From Clostridiales bacterium (GTDB lineage: Bacteria; Bacillota; Clostridia; Oscillospirales; Oscillospiraceae), in NCBI GenBank assembly GCA_018374635.1, contig JAHAEW010000038.1, forward strand, positions 1 to 30,793: a DNA stretch of 30,793 nucleotides. Direction: 5' to 3'. Below are positions 16,041 to 23,890 of the stretch, piece after piece (the stretch's first letter is position 1; each line of letters starts with the position of its first letter). Made by a program: the position numbers and the translations under genes. The notes under the pieces were generated by a model that saw only the letters and a list, made by a program, of their open reading frames with translations, searched no databases and had not been told where the DNA came from.

Positions 16041-16681
16041 TGGGATATATGCGGAAAGATTTTCTCCTGATGCGCAAACAGATGCGGACCTATGGCGTTA
16101 TTTTTCTGGTCTATGGGGCCATCAGCGCCGCCGGGGTGTGGGATTCCTATATTCTCTCCGGATTTGTGGTACTTGTGACCCTGATGTGTCCCCTCTCGGC
16201 TATGGCCTTCGATCAGGTCTCCCGGTGGGACAGCTATGCCTGCACCCTGCCCGGCGGGGCCAGGAATGCGGTGCGGGGGCGCTATGCATACACGGCGATC
16301 ATCGCCCTTGGAAGTATGGTGCTCTGCGGGGCCATATGCCTGTTCTTCCACGCGCTGGGCCTGCTGAGGAACGATCTGGTGGATCTGACGGCTTCCATAG
16401 GGATAACCGGGGTGGTGAGCCTGCTGATGGCCAGCGTCACGCTTCCACTGTGCTACCGGTTCGGCGTGGAGCGGGGACGCACCCTGATGACGCTGGTTTT
16501 TGTGGTGGCCTTTGTGGCCATTGTGGGGAGTGCGGGCTTCCTGTTTCCGTCCATCGGGGCGGAGGAACGGATCCAGGAGAGCGCGGCGGCCGTGGCGGCG
16601 GGTCTGGTCCTGGTGACTGCGGCGGCCTATTTCCTCTCCTGCCGCATCTCGCAGCGCATCTATGCCCAAAAAGAGTGGTAA
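16037..16681 (+). CDS. ABC-2 type permease
   Basis: A 214-residue membrane protein with about six hydrophobic spans, partner of the preceding ATPase. The N-terminus MMGYMRKDFLLMRKQMRTY is typical of ABC-2 permeases in gntR-linked operons, and DQVSRWDSYACTLPG is a family-like cytoplasmic loop. The start overlaps the ATPase stop by four bases. The exported substrate is unknown; B. subtilis YtrA-type operons are tied to wall-antibiotic stress. The stop is 9 bp from the left stem-loop of repeat copy 2. Confidence 0.92.
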   Translation: MMGYMRKDFLLMRKQMRTYGVIFLVYGAISAAGVWDSYILSGFVVLVTLMCPLSAMAFDQVSRWDSYACTLPGGARNAVRGRYAYTAIIALGSMVLCGAICLFFHALGLLRNDLVDLTASIGITGVVSLLMASVTLPLCYRFGVERGRTLMTLVFVVAFVAIVGSAGFLFPSIGAEERIQESAAAVAAGLVLVTAAAYFLSCRISQRIYAQKEW

Positions 16682-16689
16682 TATTATGC

Positions 16690-16725
16690 AGACAGCCCGG
16701 AGTGCACACACATTCCGGGCTGTCT
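16690..16725. repeat. Left flanking stem-loop of repeat copy 2
   Basis: Inverted repeat AGACAGCCCGGA...TCCGGGCTGTCT extended inward to about 16 pairs (one G.T), CACACA loop. It is near-duplicated at 16961-16994 on the other side of the repeat element. It lies 9 bp past the ABC-2 permease stop and may terminate that operon. Confidence 0.85.
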
Positions 16726-16960
16726 CAGTCTGTTGAGGACGTGTATTTCTGCGATTTGTGCTGCAAGAGCCTCGCAGAGTTCCGCCGTCCGCAGACGGCG
16801 GAAGGAGGTGAAAGCATTTTTTCCGGCGGCGTGTACGTCGGAAAAACACGTCTCAGTCCACAAGTGTGTGGCCCTTTGGGCCATGCGCGCGGCGGCCTGC
16901 ATCCCCTCGAAAAAATGCCTGCATTTTTGAGAAGCGTGTCGAACTGGTTCGACACGCAGA
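16726..16960 (+). repeat. Structured dispersed repeat, copy 2
   Basis: A 235-nt element between convergent genes; it explains most of this 338-bp gap. It is the full-length partner of copy 1, with the shared 36-nt block at 16769-16804. Hairpins: 16749-16777 (CTGCGA/TCGCAG), 16780-16803 (TTCCGCCGTC/GACGGCGGAA), 16818-16846 (TTTTTCCGGCG/CGTCGGAAAAA), 16864-16888 (GTGTGTGGCCC/GGGCCATGCGC, ttt loop), 16911-16928 (AAAAATG/CATTTTT) and 16935-16956 (CGTGTCGAA/TTCGACACG). Short frames inside it are shifted relative to copy 1, so it is not protein-coding. Confidence 0.9.
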
Positions 16961-17000
16961 AACAGCCCGGAATTCACAGGCATTCCGGGCTGTTTTTTCT
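16961..17000 (+). terminator. Right flanking stem-loop, bidirectional terminator
   Basis: 13-bp stem AACAGCCCGGAAT / ATTCCGGGCTGTT followed by a T-run on the plus strand. It also lies 20 bp past the glgP stop, so it could serve as the minus-strand terminator. Stem identical in core to the left flanking stem-loop, loop different. Confidence 0.88.
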
Positions 17001-17019
17001 ATGGGTCGGTTTTGTAGGC

Positions 17020-19464
17020 TTACAGCTTGCTCAAATCCCGCACGGGGACATCCCAGATGTCCCGGGCGTAATCCCGGATGGAGCGGTCAGCGGCAAAGAT
17101 GCCGGAGCGGGCCACGTTCATCAGGGACATCTGGTTCCACTTCTTGCGGTCCAAGTAGGTGTCGGCCGCCTTCTTCTGGGCATTGCGGTAGCTGTCGAAG
17201 TCAGCCAGAAGCAGGTACTCGTCCGCCGGACAGCCGTCTCCAAAGAGCAAACGCTTTGCCAGGTCGTTGTAGCTCACGCCGTCCTGGAAGCCCTGGGCCA
17301 GTGCGTCCACCACCGCGCGCAGGTCGTTATTGTGCATATAGTATTCGTAGGAGTGGTAGCCCTTGGCCTTGAGCTCGCTGACCTCATGGGCCTTGAGACC
17401 GAAGAGGAAGATGTTCTCATCTCCCAGAACCTGGTGCATCTCGACGTTGGCGCCGTCCAGGGTGCCGATGGTCACGGCGCCGTTCATCATGAACTTCATG
17501 TTGCCGGTGCCGCTGGCCTCCTTGCCGGCAGTGGAGATCTGCTCGCTCAGTTCGCTGGCGGGCATAAGCTTCTCGGCCAGAGAGACCCGGTAGTTCTCCA
17601 AAAAGACGACCTGGAGCTTATCCTTACAGACGGGGTCGGCGTTGATGGTGGTAGACAGGGAGTTGATGAGATGGATGATCCGCTTGGCCACATAATAGCC
17701 GGGGGCCGCCTTGGCGCCGAAGAGATAGACCTTGGGAACGATCATGAAATCGGGGTTTTCCTTCAGGTGCTGGTATTCATAGATGATGTGCAGCACATTG
17801 AGAAGCTGGCGCTTGTACTCGTGCAGGCGCTTGACCTGTACGTCAAAGACGGCGTCGGTGTTGAGGAGGATGCCGCTCTCCCGGGCCACATAGGAGGCAA
17901 AAGCCTTCTTGTTGGCTTGCTTGATGGCGTCCAGACGCTCCAGCACGGCGCTGTCGTCCTTGTACTTCTCCAGGCCGGAGAGGGCGCTGGGCTCCAGAAG
18001 GTAGCGGTCCCCGCCGCAGCACTCCCGAATGAGGGCGTCCAGCTGGGGGTTGCACTCGCTGAGCCAGCGGCGGTGGTCGATGCCATTGGTGACATTCTTG
18101 AATTTGCCGGGCGTGCGCAGGTAGGCGTCGTGGAAGACCTCCCGCTTGAGGATATCCGAGTGAAGGGCGGACACGCCGTTGACGGCAAAGCAGGCGCAGA
18201 TGCACAGGTTGGCCATGCGGACATCTCCGCCCCAGATGACAGCCATGCGCTCCACCTTGGACATGTCCCCGTGGAAGTAGGCGGTCAGCTCGGCCTGGTA
18301 GCGGTTGCTGATCTCCACGATGATCTGCCAGATCCGGGGGAGCAGGTCCATGACCAGCTGCTGGGGCCAGCGCTCCAGCGCCTCGGCCAGTACGGTGTGG
18401 TTGGTGTAGGCCACCGTGTGGGTGACGATGTTCCAGGCCTCGTCCCAGCCGTAGCCCTCCTCGTCCAGCAGGATGCGCATGAGCTCGGGAATGACCAGGG
18501 TGGGGTGGGTGTCGTTGATCTGGATGACGTGCTTCCGGTGGAAGTTGCGCAGGGTGCCGTACTCGGCCCGGTGCTTACGCACGATGGATTGAATGGTGGC
18601 CGAGACAAAGAAGTACTGCTGCTTGAGGCGCAGGGATTTACCCTCGTAGTGATTGTCCTCGGGGTAGAGGATCTTGGAGATGGACTCGGCCAGCGCCTGG
18701 CGCTCCACCGCCTTGAGGTACTCGCCCCGGGAGAAGAGGGACATATCCACGGGCTGAGGGCTCTTGGAATCCCACAGACGGAGCACATTGACGTGCTCGG
18801 TGTCGTAACCCGCGATCTCCATATCCTTGGGCACGGCCAGGACCGAGTCATAGCCGGTGTGGCGGATGGAGTGGCGTCCGTGTTCGTCCCACACGTCCTC
18901 CACATGGCCGCCGAAGCGCACCTCCTCCACCTCGTCCATCTTGGGGATGAGCCAGGCGTCGCCCAGACCCAGCCAGTTGTCGGGCAGCTCCACCTGCTGT
19001 CCGTCCACGATCTTCTGCTTGAAGATACCCAGCTCATAACAGATGGAATAGCCCGTGGCGGGAATATCCAGGGTAGTCATGGAGTCCAGATAGCAGGCGG
19101 CCAGGCGGCCCAGACCGCCGTTGCCCAGGCCGGCGTCCGGCTCGGACTCAAAGAGCTCCGGAGCGGAGAAGCCCAAGCCCTCGATGGCCTCCTTCAAAGG
19201 CTCCAGTACGCCCAGGTTATAGGCGTTCTTCATCAGGGAACGGCCCATCAGAAATTCCAGGGAGAGGTAGTGGACCTGGCGGGCGTGATTGCGGGTGGTC
19301 CGATCCTGGGTCTGCATCTGCCGGTCAGACAGGATATCCCGCAGGACCAGGGCGCAGGCCTTGAACATGTGCAGGCTGGTGGCCTCATCCACATCCCGGC
19401 CGAAGTTGCGGCGGAGCTTGCCGGTGATGAGAGCCATCAGCTCTTTTTTGGTGTAATTGTGCAT
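17020..19464 (-). CDS. glgP: Glycogen phosphorylase
   Basis: Releases glucose-1-phosphate from glycogen ends with phosphate and PLP; cytoplasmic GT35 enzyme. The 814 residues match the family length. The PLP-lysine signature EASGTGNMKFMMNGAV is present in the C-terminal third. Also seen are GNGGLGRLAACYLDSM near residue 110 and the IQINDTHP motif near 310. The N-terminus carries no animal-type phosphorylation segment. The start is ATG at 19464, preceded by GGGAGGA. It is the last gene of the glycogen operon, split from glgA by two stem-loops (19578-19615 and 19506-19543), which probably lower its expression relative to the biosynthetic genes. Confidence 0.98.
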   Translation of the reverse strand: MHNYTKKELMALITGKLRRNFGRDVDEATSLHMFKACALVLRDILSDRQMQTQDRTTRNHARQVHYLSLEFLMGRSLMKNAYNLGVLEPLKEAIEGLGFSAPELFESEPDAGLGNGGLGRLAACYLDSMTTLDIPATGYSICYELGIFKQKIVDGQQVELPDNWLGLGDAWLIPKMDEVEEVRFGGHVEDVWDEHGRHSIRHTGYDSVLAVPKDMEIAGYDTEHVNVLRLWDSKSPQPVDMSLFSRGEYLKAVERQALAESISKILYPEDNHYEGKSLRLKQQYFFVSATIQSIVRKHRAEYGTLRNFHRKHVIQINDTHPTLVIPELMRILLDEEGYGWDEAWNIVTHTVAYTNHTVLAEALERWPQQLVMDLLPRIWQIIVEISNRYQAELTAYFHGDMSKVERMAVIWGGDVRMANLCICACFAVNGVSALHSDILKREVFHDAYLRTPGKFKNVTNGIDHRRWLSECNPQLDALIRECCGGDRYLLEPSALSGLEKYKDDSAVLERLDAIKQANKKAFASYVARESGILLNTDAVFDVQVKRLHEYKRQLLNVLHIIYEYQHLKENPDFMIVPKVYLFGAKAAPGYYVAKRIIHLINSLSTTINADPVCKDKLQVVFLENYRVSLAEKLMPASELSEQISTAGKEASGTGNMKFMMNGAVTIGTLDGANVEMHQVLGDENIFLFGLKAHEVSELKAKGYHSYEYYMHNNDLRAVVDALAQGFQDGVSYNDLAKRLLFGDGCPADEYLLLADFDSYRNAQKKAADTYLDRKKWNQMSLMNVARSGIFAADRSIRDYARDIWDVPVRDLSKL

Positions 19465-19505
19465 GGAATATTTCCTCCCAAAATCTCAGCGTTCCCAGAG
19501 ACGGC

Positions 19506-19543
19506 AAAAGCCTGCGGGCCAGGGAATCCGGGCCCGCAGGCTT
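19506..19543 (-). terminator. Terminator between glgA and glgP
   Basis: 13-bp stem AAGCCTGCGGGCC / GGCCCGCAGGCTT, followed on the minus strand by TTTT. It sits 42 bp before the glgP start and probably allows partial read-through, as no clear promoter for glgP follows it. Confidence 0.75.
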
Positions 19544-19577
19544 ACAGGGTATCATATGCCGGTCAACGGGTCTGTGA

Positions 19578-19615
19578 CCTCGCTGTTCCGCCGGCACTCC
19601 AGCGGAACAGCGAGG
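19578..19615 (-). terminator. Second stem-loop after glgA
   Basis: 14-bp perfect stem CCTCGCTGTTCCGC / GCGGAACAGCGAGG with a ten-base loop, 24 bp past the glgA stop. No U-tract on the minus strand. Confidence 0.65.
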
Positions 19616-19638
19616 GGATCAGTGAATGTGAAGGGGCG

Positions 19639-21255
19639 TTATTCGGATTTTGCGGCCTTCCGGGCGGCACGGCTCTTTTTGCTGCCGCCGGTCTTTTTCT
19701 CGCTGCGGCGGGCGGGCGTTTTTAGGGCGGGAGCGGGCTCGGCCGCGGGCTCTTCAGCGACAGGAGCGGGCTCAGCCGCAGGCTCCTCCTCAAAAGGGAC
19801 CGGCTCCTCCTGCTGGGCGGGATTGGGGAAGCCGGTGACCCAGCAGTAGACCTGGAGGTAGTCCTGGGCAGACTGATCCCAGGAGAAGTCGGAGGTCATG
19901 GCATTGCGCTGGAGGGTCTGCCAGGTCTCCTTGTCGTTGTAGTAGAGGTTGACGGCCTCGCCCAGGACCCAGGTCATATCGTGGGCGTTGATGTCAGCGA
20001 AGGTAAAGCCGTTGGCGTGCTCGGTGCCGTTGGGACGCACGGAATCCCGCAGGCCGCCGGTCTCCCGGACCACGGGCAGCGTGCCGTAGCGCATGGCGAT
20101 CATCTGGGACAGCCCGCATGGCTCGGCGATGCTGGGCATGAGGAAGAGATCCGCGCCGCCGTAGATAGCGGTGGAGAGTGCGCCCGAGTAGAGGATGTTG
20201 GCCGAGAAGCGGCCGGGATACTGGGCCTGCGCATGGCGGAAGGCCTCCTCAAAATTCCAGTCGCCGGTCCCCAGGACCACCATCTGCACATCCATGGCCA
20301 TGATGTCGTGGATGGCAGAGTCCACCAGCTCAAAGCCCTTGTGCTTGACCAGACGGGAGATACAGGCGATGATGGGAATATCAGGCTCTTGCCGCAGGCC
20401 GACGGCCTGCTGGAGAGCGGCCTTACAGGCGGCCTTGCCGGAGAGGTCGTCCGGAGAGAAGTTGGAGGCCAGGCCGTGATCCCGGGCGGGATCGTACAGC
20501 TCGGTATCAATGCCGTTCAGGATGCCGCGCAGCTTATGGCGGTTGTCGGAAATGACCCCCTCCAGACCGTGGGCGTAGAAGGGATACTGGAGCTCGCCGG
20601 CATAGGAGGGGGAGACGGTGGTGACATAGTCGGAGGCGTAGATGGCCCCCTTCATCAGGTTCACATCCCCGTGGTAGGCCAGCATATGCTCGTGGAAGTA
20701 GCCGGAGTTGAGGCCGAACAGATCCTCCAGCAGCTCATTGCCGTAACGGCCCTGGTACTCGATGTTGTGGATGGTAAAGACGGACTTGGTCCCATAGAGC
20801 TGGGGCACGCGGGTGCGCTCCTCCAGCAGATAGATGGGGGCCAGGGCGGTCTGCCAGTCATTGGCGTGGATCACATCGGGGTGCCAGTCCAGGTGGGCGG
20901 GGGCCTCCACCACAGCGCGGGAGAAGAAAGCGAAGCGCTCGGCGTCGTCATAGTGGCCGTAGAGGCCGGAGCGCTTGAAGTAGTATTCGTTATCCACGAA
21001 ATAGTAGGTCACGCCATCCCGCTTGAGCGCAAAGATGCCGCAGTAGGGGGTGCGCCAGGCCAGGATCACGTGGAAATTGAAGAGATAGGTCATCTGGTCG
21101 CGCCACTCCTGGCCGATCCCCTCGTAGAGGGGGAGGATGACGCGCACATCATGGCCGGCCGCGGCCAGCGCCTTGGGAAGACTGCCCGCCACATCGGCCA
21201 GGCCGCCTGTTTTGATAAAAGGGGCGACCTCCGAGGAAGCAAAGAGAATGTTCAT
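19639..21255 (-). CDS. glgA: Glycogen synthase (ADP-glucose type)
   Basis: Transfers glucose from ADP-glucose to growing alpha-1,4-glucan; GT5 enzyme. Lys15 in the N-terminal KTGGLADV loop and the later SIAEPCGLSQMIAMRYG with TGGLRDSV are the standard active-site motifs. The catalytic part ends near residue 475, normal for bacterial GlgA. The 538-residue protein then has about 60 extra residues: an acidic Pro/Ala/Glu stretch with the nine-residue unit EEPAAEPAP occurring twice, then a Lys/Arg/Ala-rich histone-like end (SKKSRAARKAAKSE). GlgB has a comparable tail. The start is ATG at 21255, 12 bases after AAAGGAG; an ATG eight codons upstream has no ribosome site. It is fourth in the operon. 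Confidence 0.98.
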   Translation of the reverse strand: MNILFASSEVAPFIKTGGLADVAGSLPKALAAAGHDVRVILPLYEGIGQEWRDQMTYLFNFHVILAWRTPYCGIFALKRDGVTYYFVDNEYYFKRSGLYGHYDDAERFAFFSRAVVEAPAHLDWHPDVIHANDWQTALAPIYLLEERTRVPQLYGTKSVFTIHNIEYQGRYGNELLEDLFGLNSGYFHEHMLAYHGDVNLMKGAIYASDYVTTVSPSYAGELQYPFYAHGLEGVISDNRHKLRGILNGIDTELYDPARDHGLASNFSPDDLSGKAACKAALQQAVGLRQEPDIPIIACISRLVKHKGFELVDSAIHDIMAMDVQMVVLGTGDWNFEEAFRHAQAQYPGRFSANILYSGALSTAIYGGADLFLMPSIAEPCGLSQMIAMRYGTLPVVRETGGLRDSVRPNGTEHANGFTFADINAHDMTWVLGEAVNLYYNDKETWQTLQRNAMTSDFSWDQSAQDYLQVYCWVTGFPNPAQQEEPVPFEEEPAAEPAPVAEEPAAEPAPALKTPARRSEKKTGGSKKSRAARKAAKSE

Positions 21256-21369
21256 ATGGGGCAAAGACTCCTTTCGCACAGTTCAACTGCCCATTTGGGA
21301 CAATGGGAATTTCACAATGGGTGGAGACTGCTGTTATGTCCAGTATAGCAGAAAGTTCCAGTCAGAGCG

Positions 21370-21403
21370 AGAGACGAAGTGTTGAAAAAACAGCTTCGTC
21401 TCT
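21370..21403 (-). terminator. Stem-loop in the glgD-glgA gap
   Basis: AGAGACGAAG / CTTCGTCTCT, with four more pairs (TGTT/AACA) inside, 30 bp past the glgD stop. On the minus strand the loop is T-rich, but no T-run follows the stem. The rest of this 177-bp gap shows short CCCATT/AATGGG repeats and no convincing promoter. Confidence 0.5.
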
Positions 21404-21432
21404 TGTCTCTCACAGGGGAAAACGTCAAAGGA

Positions 21433-22551
21433 TCATACGATTTCGTTCTTGGCAATGGCTAAAGGATAGCTCGAGTGACCCATCAGCATCCGCCCCGGAT
21501 TGACCTGAACATTCTTGTCCGTGATCACATATTTCAGCACGGCGTCCGACTGGACGACGGTGCCCTGCATGAGCACACAGTTGGAGACACGCGCGCCCTT
21601 CTGGACATGTACGCCGCGGAAGAGGATGCAGTTTTCCACCTCGCCCTCAATGATACAGCCGTCGGCAACCAGAGAGTTGATGCTCTTGGCGCCCGGACCA
21701 TAGTAGGTAGAGGGGTTGGACTGATCCTTGGTTTTTATGGGGCGGTCGGCGGCAAAGAGCTGCGCCCGGACCACGGGGTCCAGCAGCTCCATGCTGCGGG
21801 CGAAATAGCCGGCCACCGACTGAAGGCGGGCGGCATACCCGTCGAACTGGTAGGCGCGGATCTTCAGGTTTTTGACCGCCGACACCAGAACGCCGTCGCT
21901 GAAGGAGGAGATGTTGTGGGTGGAGCAGTGATCCACCAGGGAGAGAAGCAGCTCCTTGGAGAGTATGTAGACCTCCAGGGACTCCAGACCGGCGGCGGTG
22001 GTGGGATTGACGGCAACGTCGGTGGCAAATCCGTTTTCGTCGGTGGTAAAGTAGTCGCAGCCCCGTGGATCGCTGTTGAGCTTGGAGGTGCACACAGCCG
22101 TCATGTCGGCGCCGCTGGCCAGATGAGATTGGAAGATCTCGGCAAGGGGGAGGTTGACCGCCACGTCGCCGCCGGCCAGGACCACGTAATCCTGCCGGAT
22201 CTTCTGGAGATAGGAGTATACACCGGCCAGGGCGTCCATCCGTCCGTGATAATTTCCGTCTCCCCGCTTATCGGCATAGCCGAAGGGGGGCAGGATGCGC
22301 AGTCCGCCGTGCTTGCGGGCCAGGTCCCAGTCCTTGCCGGAACTGACGTGGTCCAGCAGAGACTGGTAGTTGGCGTGGGCGATCAGTCCCACATCGGAAA
22401 CCCCGGCGTTGACGAAATTGGAAAGCATGAAGTCCACGACCCGATAGCGTCCGCCGTAGGGAATGGAACAGGTATTGCGATGCTGGCTCAACTCCCGCAG
22501 GCTGGGATTGGAGCGATAGGCAAAAATGATGCCGTGCAGATTGTTCAGCAT
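21433..22551 (-). CDS. glgD: GlgD, regulatory ADP-Glc pyrophosphorylase subunit
   Basis: Second subunit of the Gram-positive GlgC/GlgD ADP-glucose pyrophosphorylase. The 372 residues keep the nucleotidyltransferase-like core and C-terminal left-handed beta-helix (GCIIEGEVENCILFRGV, GARVSNCVLMQGT). The catalytic features are lost. Where GlgC has AGGQGSRL, this protein has a degenerate FAYRSNPSLREL. Where GlgC has SGDHIY, it has AGGDVAVN, lacking the catalytic aspartate and histidine. From the family, GlgD is inactive alone and raises GlgC activity. The start is ATG at 22551, overlapping the glgC stop by seven bases, as expected for subunits made in equal amounts. Confidence 0.97.
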   Translation of the reverse strand: MLNNLHGIIFAYRSNPSLRELSQHRNTCSIPYGGRYRVVDFMLSNFVNAGVSDVGLIAHANYQSLLDHVSSGKDWDLARKHGGLRILPPFGYADKRGDGNYHGRMDALAGVYSYLQKIRQDYVVLAGGDVAVNLPLAEIFQSHLASGADMTAVCTSKLNSDPRGCDYFTTDENGFATDVAVNPTTAAGLESLEVYILSKELLLSLVDHCSTHNISSFSDGVLVSAVKNLKIRAYQFDGYAARLQSVAGYFARSMELLDPVVRAQLFAADRPIKTKDQSNPSTYYGPGAKSINSLVADGCIIEGEVENCILFRGVHVQKGARVSNCVLMQGTVVQSDAVLKYVITDKNVQVNPGRMLMGHSSYPLAIAKNEIV

Positions 22552-23762
22552 TTCTTATCGTCTCCTTTCACATTGCGGGTGACCATGGCTTTGGCAGGCA
22601 CGACGGCGCCCCGTCCGACCCTGAGGTTCTGCGCCACAACGGCGATGCCCCATTCCGAATCGGCATTGGCGTCAGGGGAGGTCCCCACATGGGCCTGCTC
22701 CCCAACGACGGTATTTTCCGCGATGATGGCGTATTCCACCACGGCGCCTGCCTTCACGACTGTGCCGGGCATGAGGATGGAGTAGGCCACCCGGGCGCCC
22801 TCTTCCACCCGCACCGAGTGAAAGAGCACCGAGTTTTCCACCATGCCGTAGACCTCACAGCCCCCGGTGACCATGGAGTGGGACAGCTTGGCGTGGGGAC
22901 CGGTATAGAGGGGCGGCTTGGTGGGCGTGCGGGCGTAGATGGGCCACTCGGTATCGTAGGGATCGATGCCGTTCTCCGGGGAGAGCATGTCCATATTGGC
23001 GTCCCACAGGGAGTCGATGGTGCCGACGTCCTTCCAGTAGCCCCGGAAACGGTAGGCCATCAGCTTTTCCTGGTGGGCCAGCATGGAGGGGATGATGTTT
23101 TTGCCGAAGTCGTTGGAGCTCTTCTCGTCGGCCTCGTCCGCCATCAGATACTCCTTGAGCTTGGACCAGGTGAAGATGTAGATGCCCATGGAGGCCAGGT
23201 TGCTCTTGGGATGCTTGGGTTTCTCCTCAAATTCATAGATCTGGTCGGAGCTGTCCACATTCATGATGCCGAAGCGGGTGGCCTCCTCCAGCGTGACCTC
23301 CAGCACCGAGATGGTGCAGGCCGCGCCGCTGGCTTTGTGATGGGCCAGTATCTTGGAATAGTCCATCTTATAAATGTGGTCGCCCGAGAGGATGAGAACA
23401 TATTCCGGGTCATAGAGCTCAATAAAGCCGATGTTCTGATAAATGGCGTTGGCGGTGCCCTTGTACCAGGTGCCCTTTTCCCCTTCACGCATATAGGGGG
23501 GGAGAATATGCACGCCCCCGTCGGAGCGGTCCAGATCCCACGCCTGACCGTTGCCCAGGTATGCGTTGAGCTCCAGCGGACGGTATTGCGTGAGCACGCC
23601 CACCGTGTCAATGCCGGAGTTGATACAGTTGGACAGCGGGAAGTCGATGATGCGGTATTTTCCGCCGAACGGAACGGCGGGCTTGGCCACGTGGCTGGTC
23701 AGGGCGTGAAGACGGCTTCCCTGTCCGCCAGCCAGAAGCATGGCGACACATTCCTTTTTCAT
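22545..23762 (-). CDS. glgC: Glucose-1-phosphate adenylyltransferase, catalytic
   Basis: Makes ADP-glucose from ATP and glucose-1-phosphate, the committed step of glycogen synthesis. The 405-residue protein has the pyrophosphorylase motif AGGQGSRLHALT at residues 11-22. The catalytic Asp128 lies in SGDHIYKMDY, FEEKPKHPKS binds glucose-1-phosphate, and a hexapeptide-repeat beta-helix occupies the C-terminus. The start is ATG at 23762 after AGAGGTGA with a seven-base gap. A 128-bp gap with a small GC-rich hairpin separates it from glgB; no consensus promoter was found there, so it is probably read from the glgB promoter. Confidence 0.98.
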   Translation of the reverse strand: MKKECVAMLLAGGQGSRLHALTSHVAKPAVPFGGKYRIIDFPLSNCINSGIDTVGVLTQYRPLELNAYLGNGQAWDLDRSDGGVHILPPYMREGEKGTWYKGTANAIYQNIGFIELYDPEYVLILSGDHIYKMDYSKILAHHKASGAACTISVLEVTLEEATRFGIMNVDSSDQIYEFEEKPKHPKSNLASMGIYIFTWSKLKEYLMADEADEKSSNDFGKNIIPSMLAHQEKLMAYRFRGYWKDVGTIDSLWDANMDMLSPENGIDPYDTEWPIYARTPTKPPLYTGPHAKLSHSMVTGGCEVYGMVENSVLFHSVRVEEGARVAYSILMPGTVVKAGAVVEYAIIAENTVVGEQAHVGTSPDANADSEWGIAVVAQNLRVGRGAVVPAKAMVTRNVKGDDKKC

Positions 23763-23811
23763 AACACGTTCACCTCTAGCGATTGCTTTTCAAATGTCCC
23801 TCTCCACATCG

Positions 23812-23838
23812 GCTCCGGAGCGGAACGGAGTCCGGAGC
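23812..23838. other. Small hairpin in glgB-glgC gap
   Basis: GCTCCGGA / TCCGGAGC, 8 bp with an 11-base loop and no U-tract. Could be a weak processing or stabilising element; function not evident. Confidence 0.4.
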
Positions 23839-23890
23839 GCAATGACAGGCAATGTTGGATTCCCAGCTCCTCTCTGCATATGTAGATGAT

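Noticed and set aside
16725..16955. Small minus-strand frames inside repeat copies 1 and 2 sharing SAVCGRRNSAR
   Set aside because: The likeness comes from the invariant 36-nt DNA block. Outside it the matching peptide falls in a different frame in each copy because of indels, so no protein is conserved.
16027..19725. 1232-codon plus-strand frame over permease, repeat and glgP antisense
   Set aside because: It runs across the ABC-2 permease out of frame, through repeat copy 2, and antisense to glgP. The composition is not protein-like.
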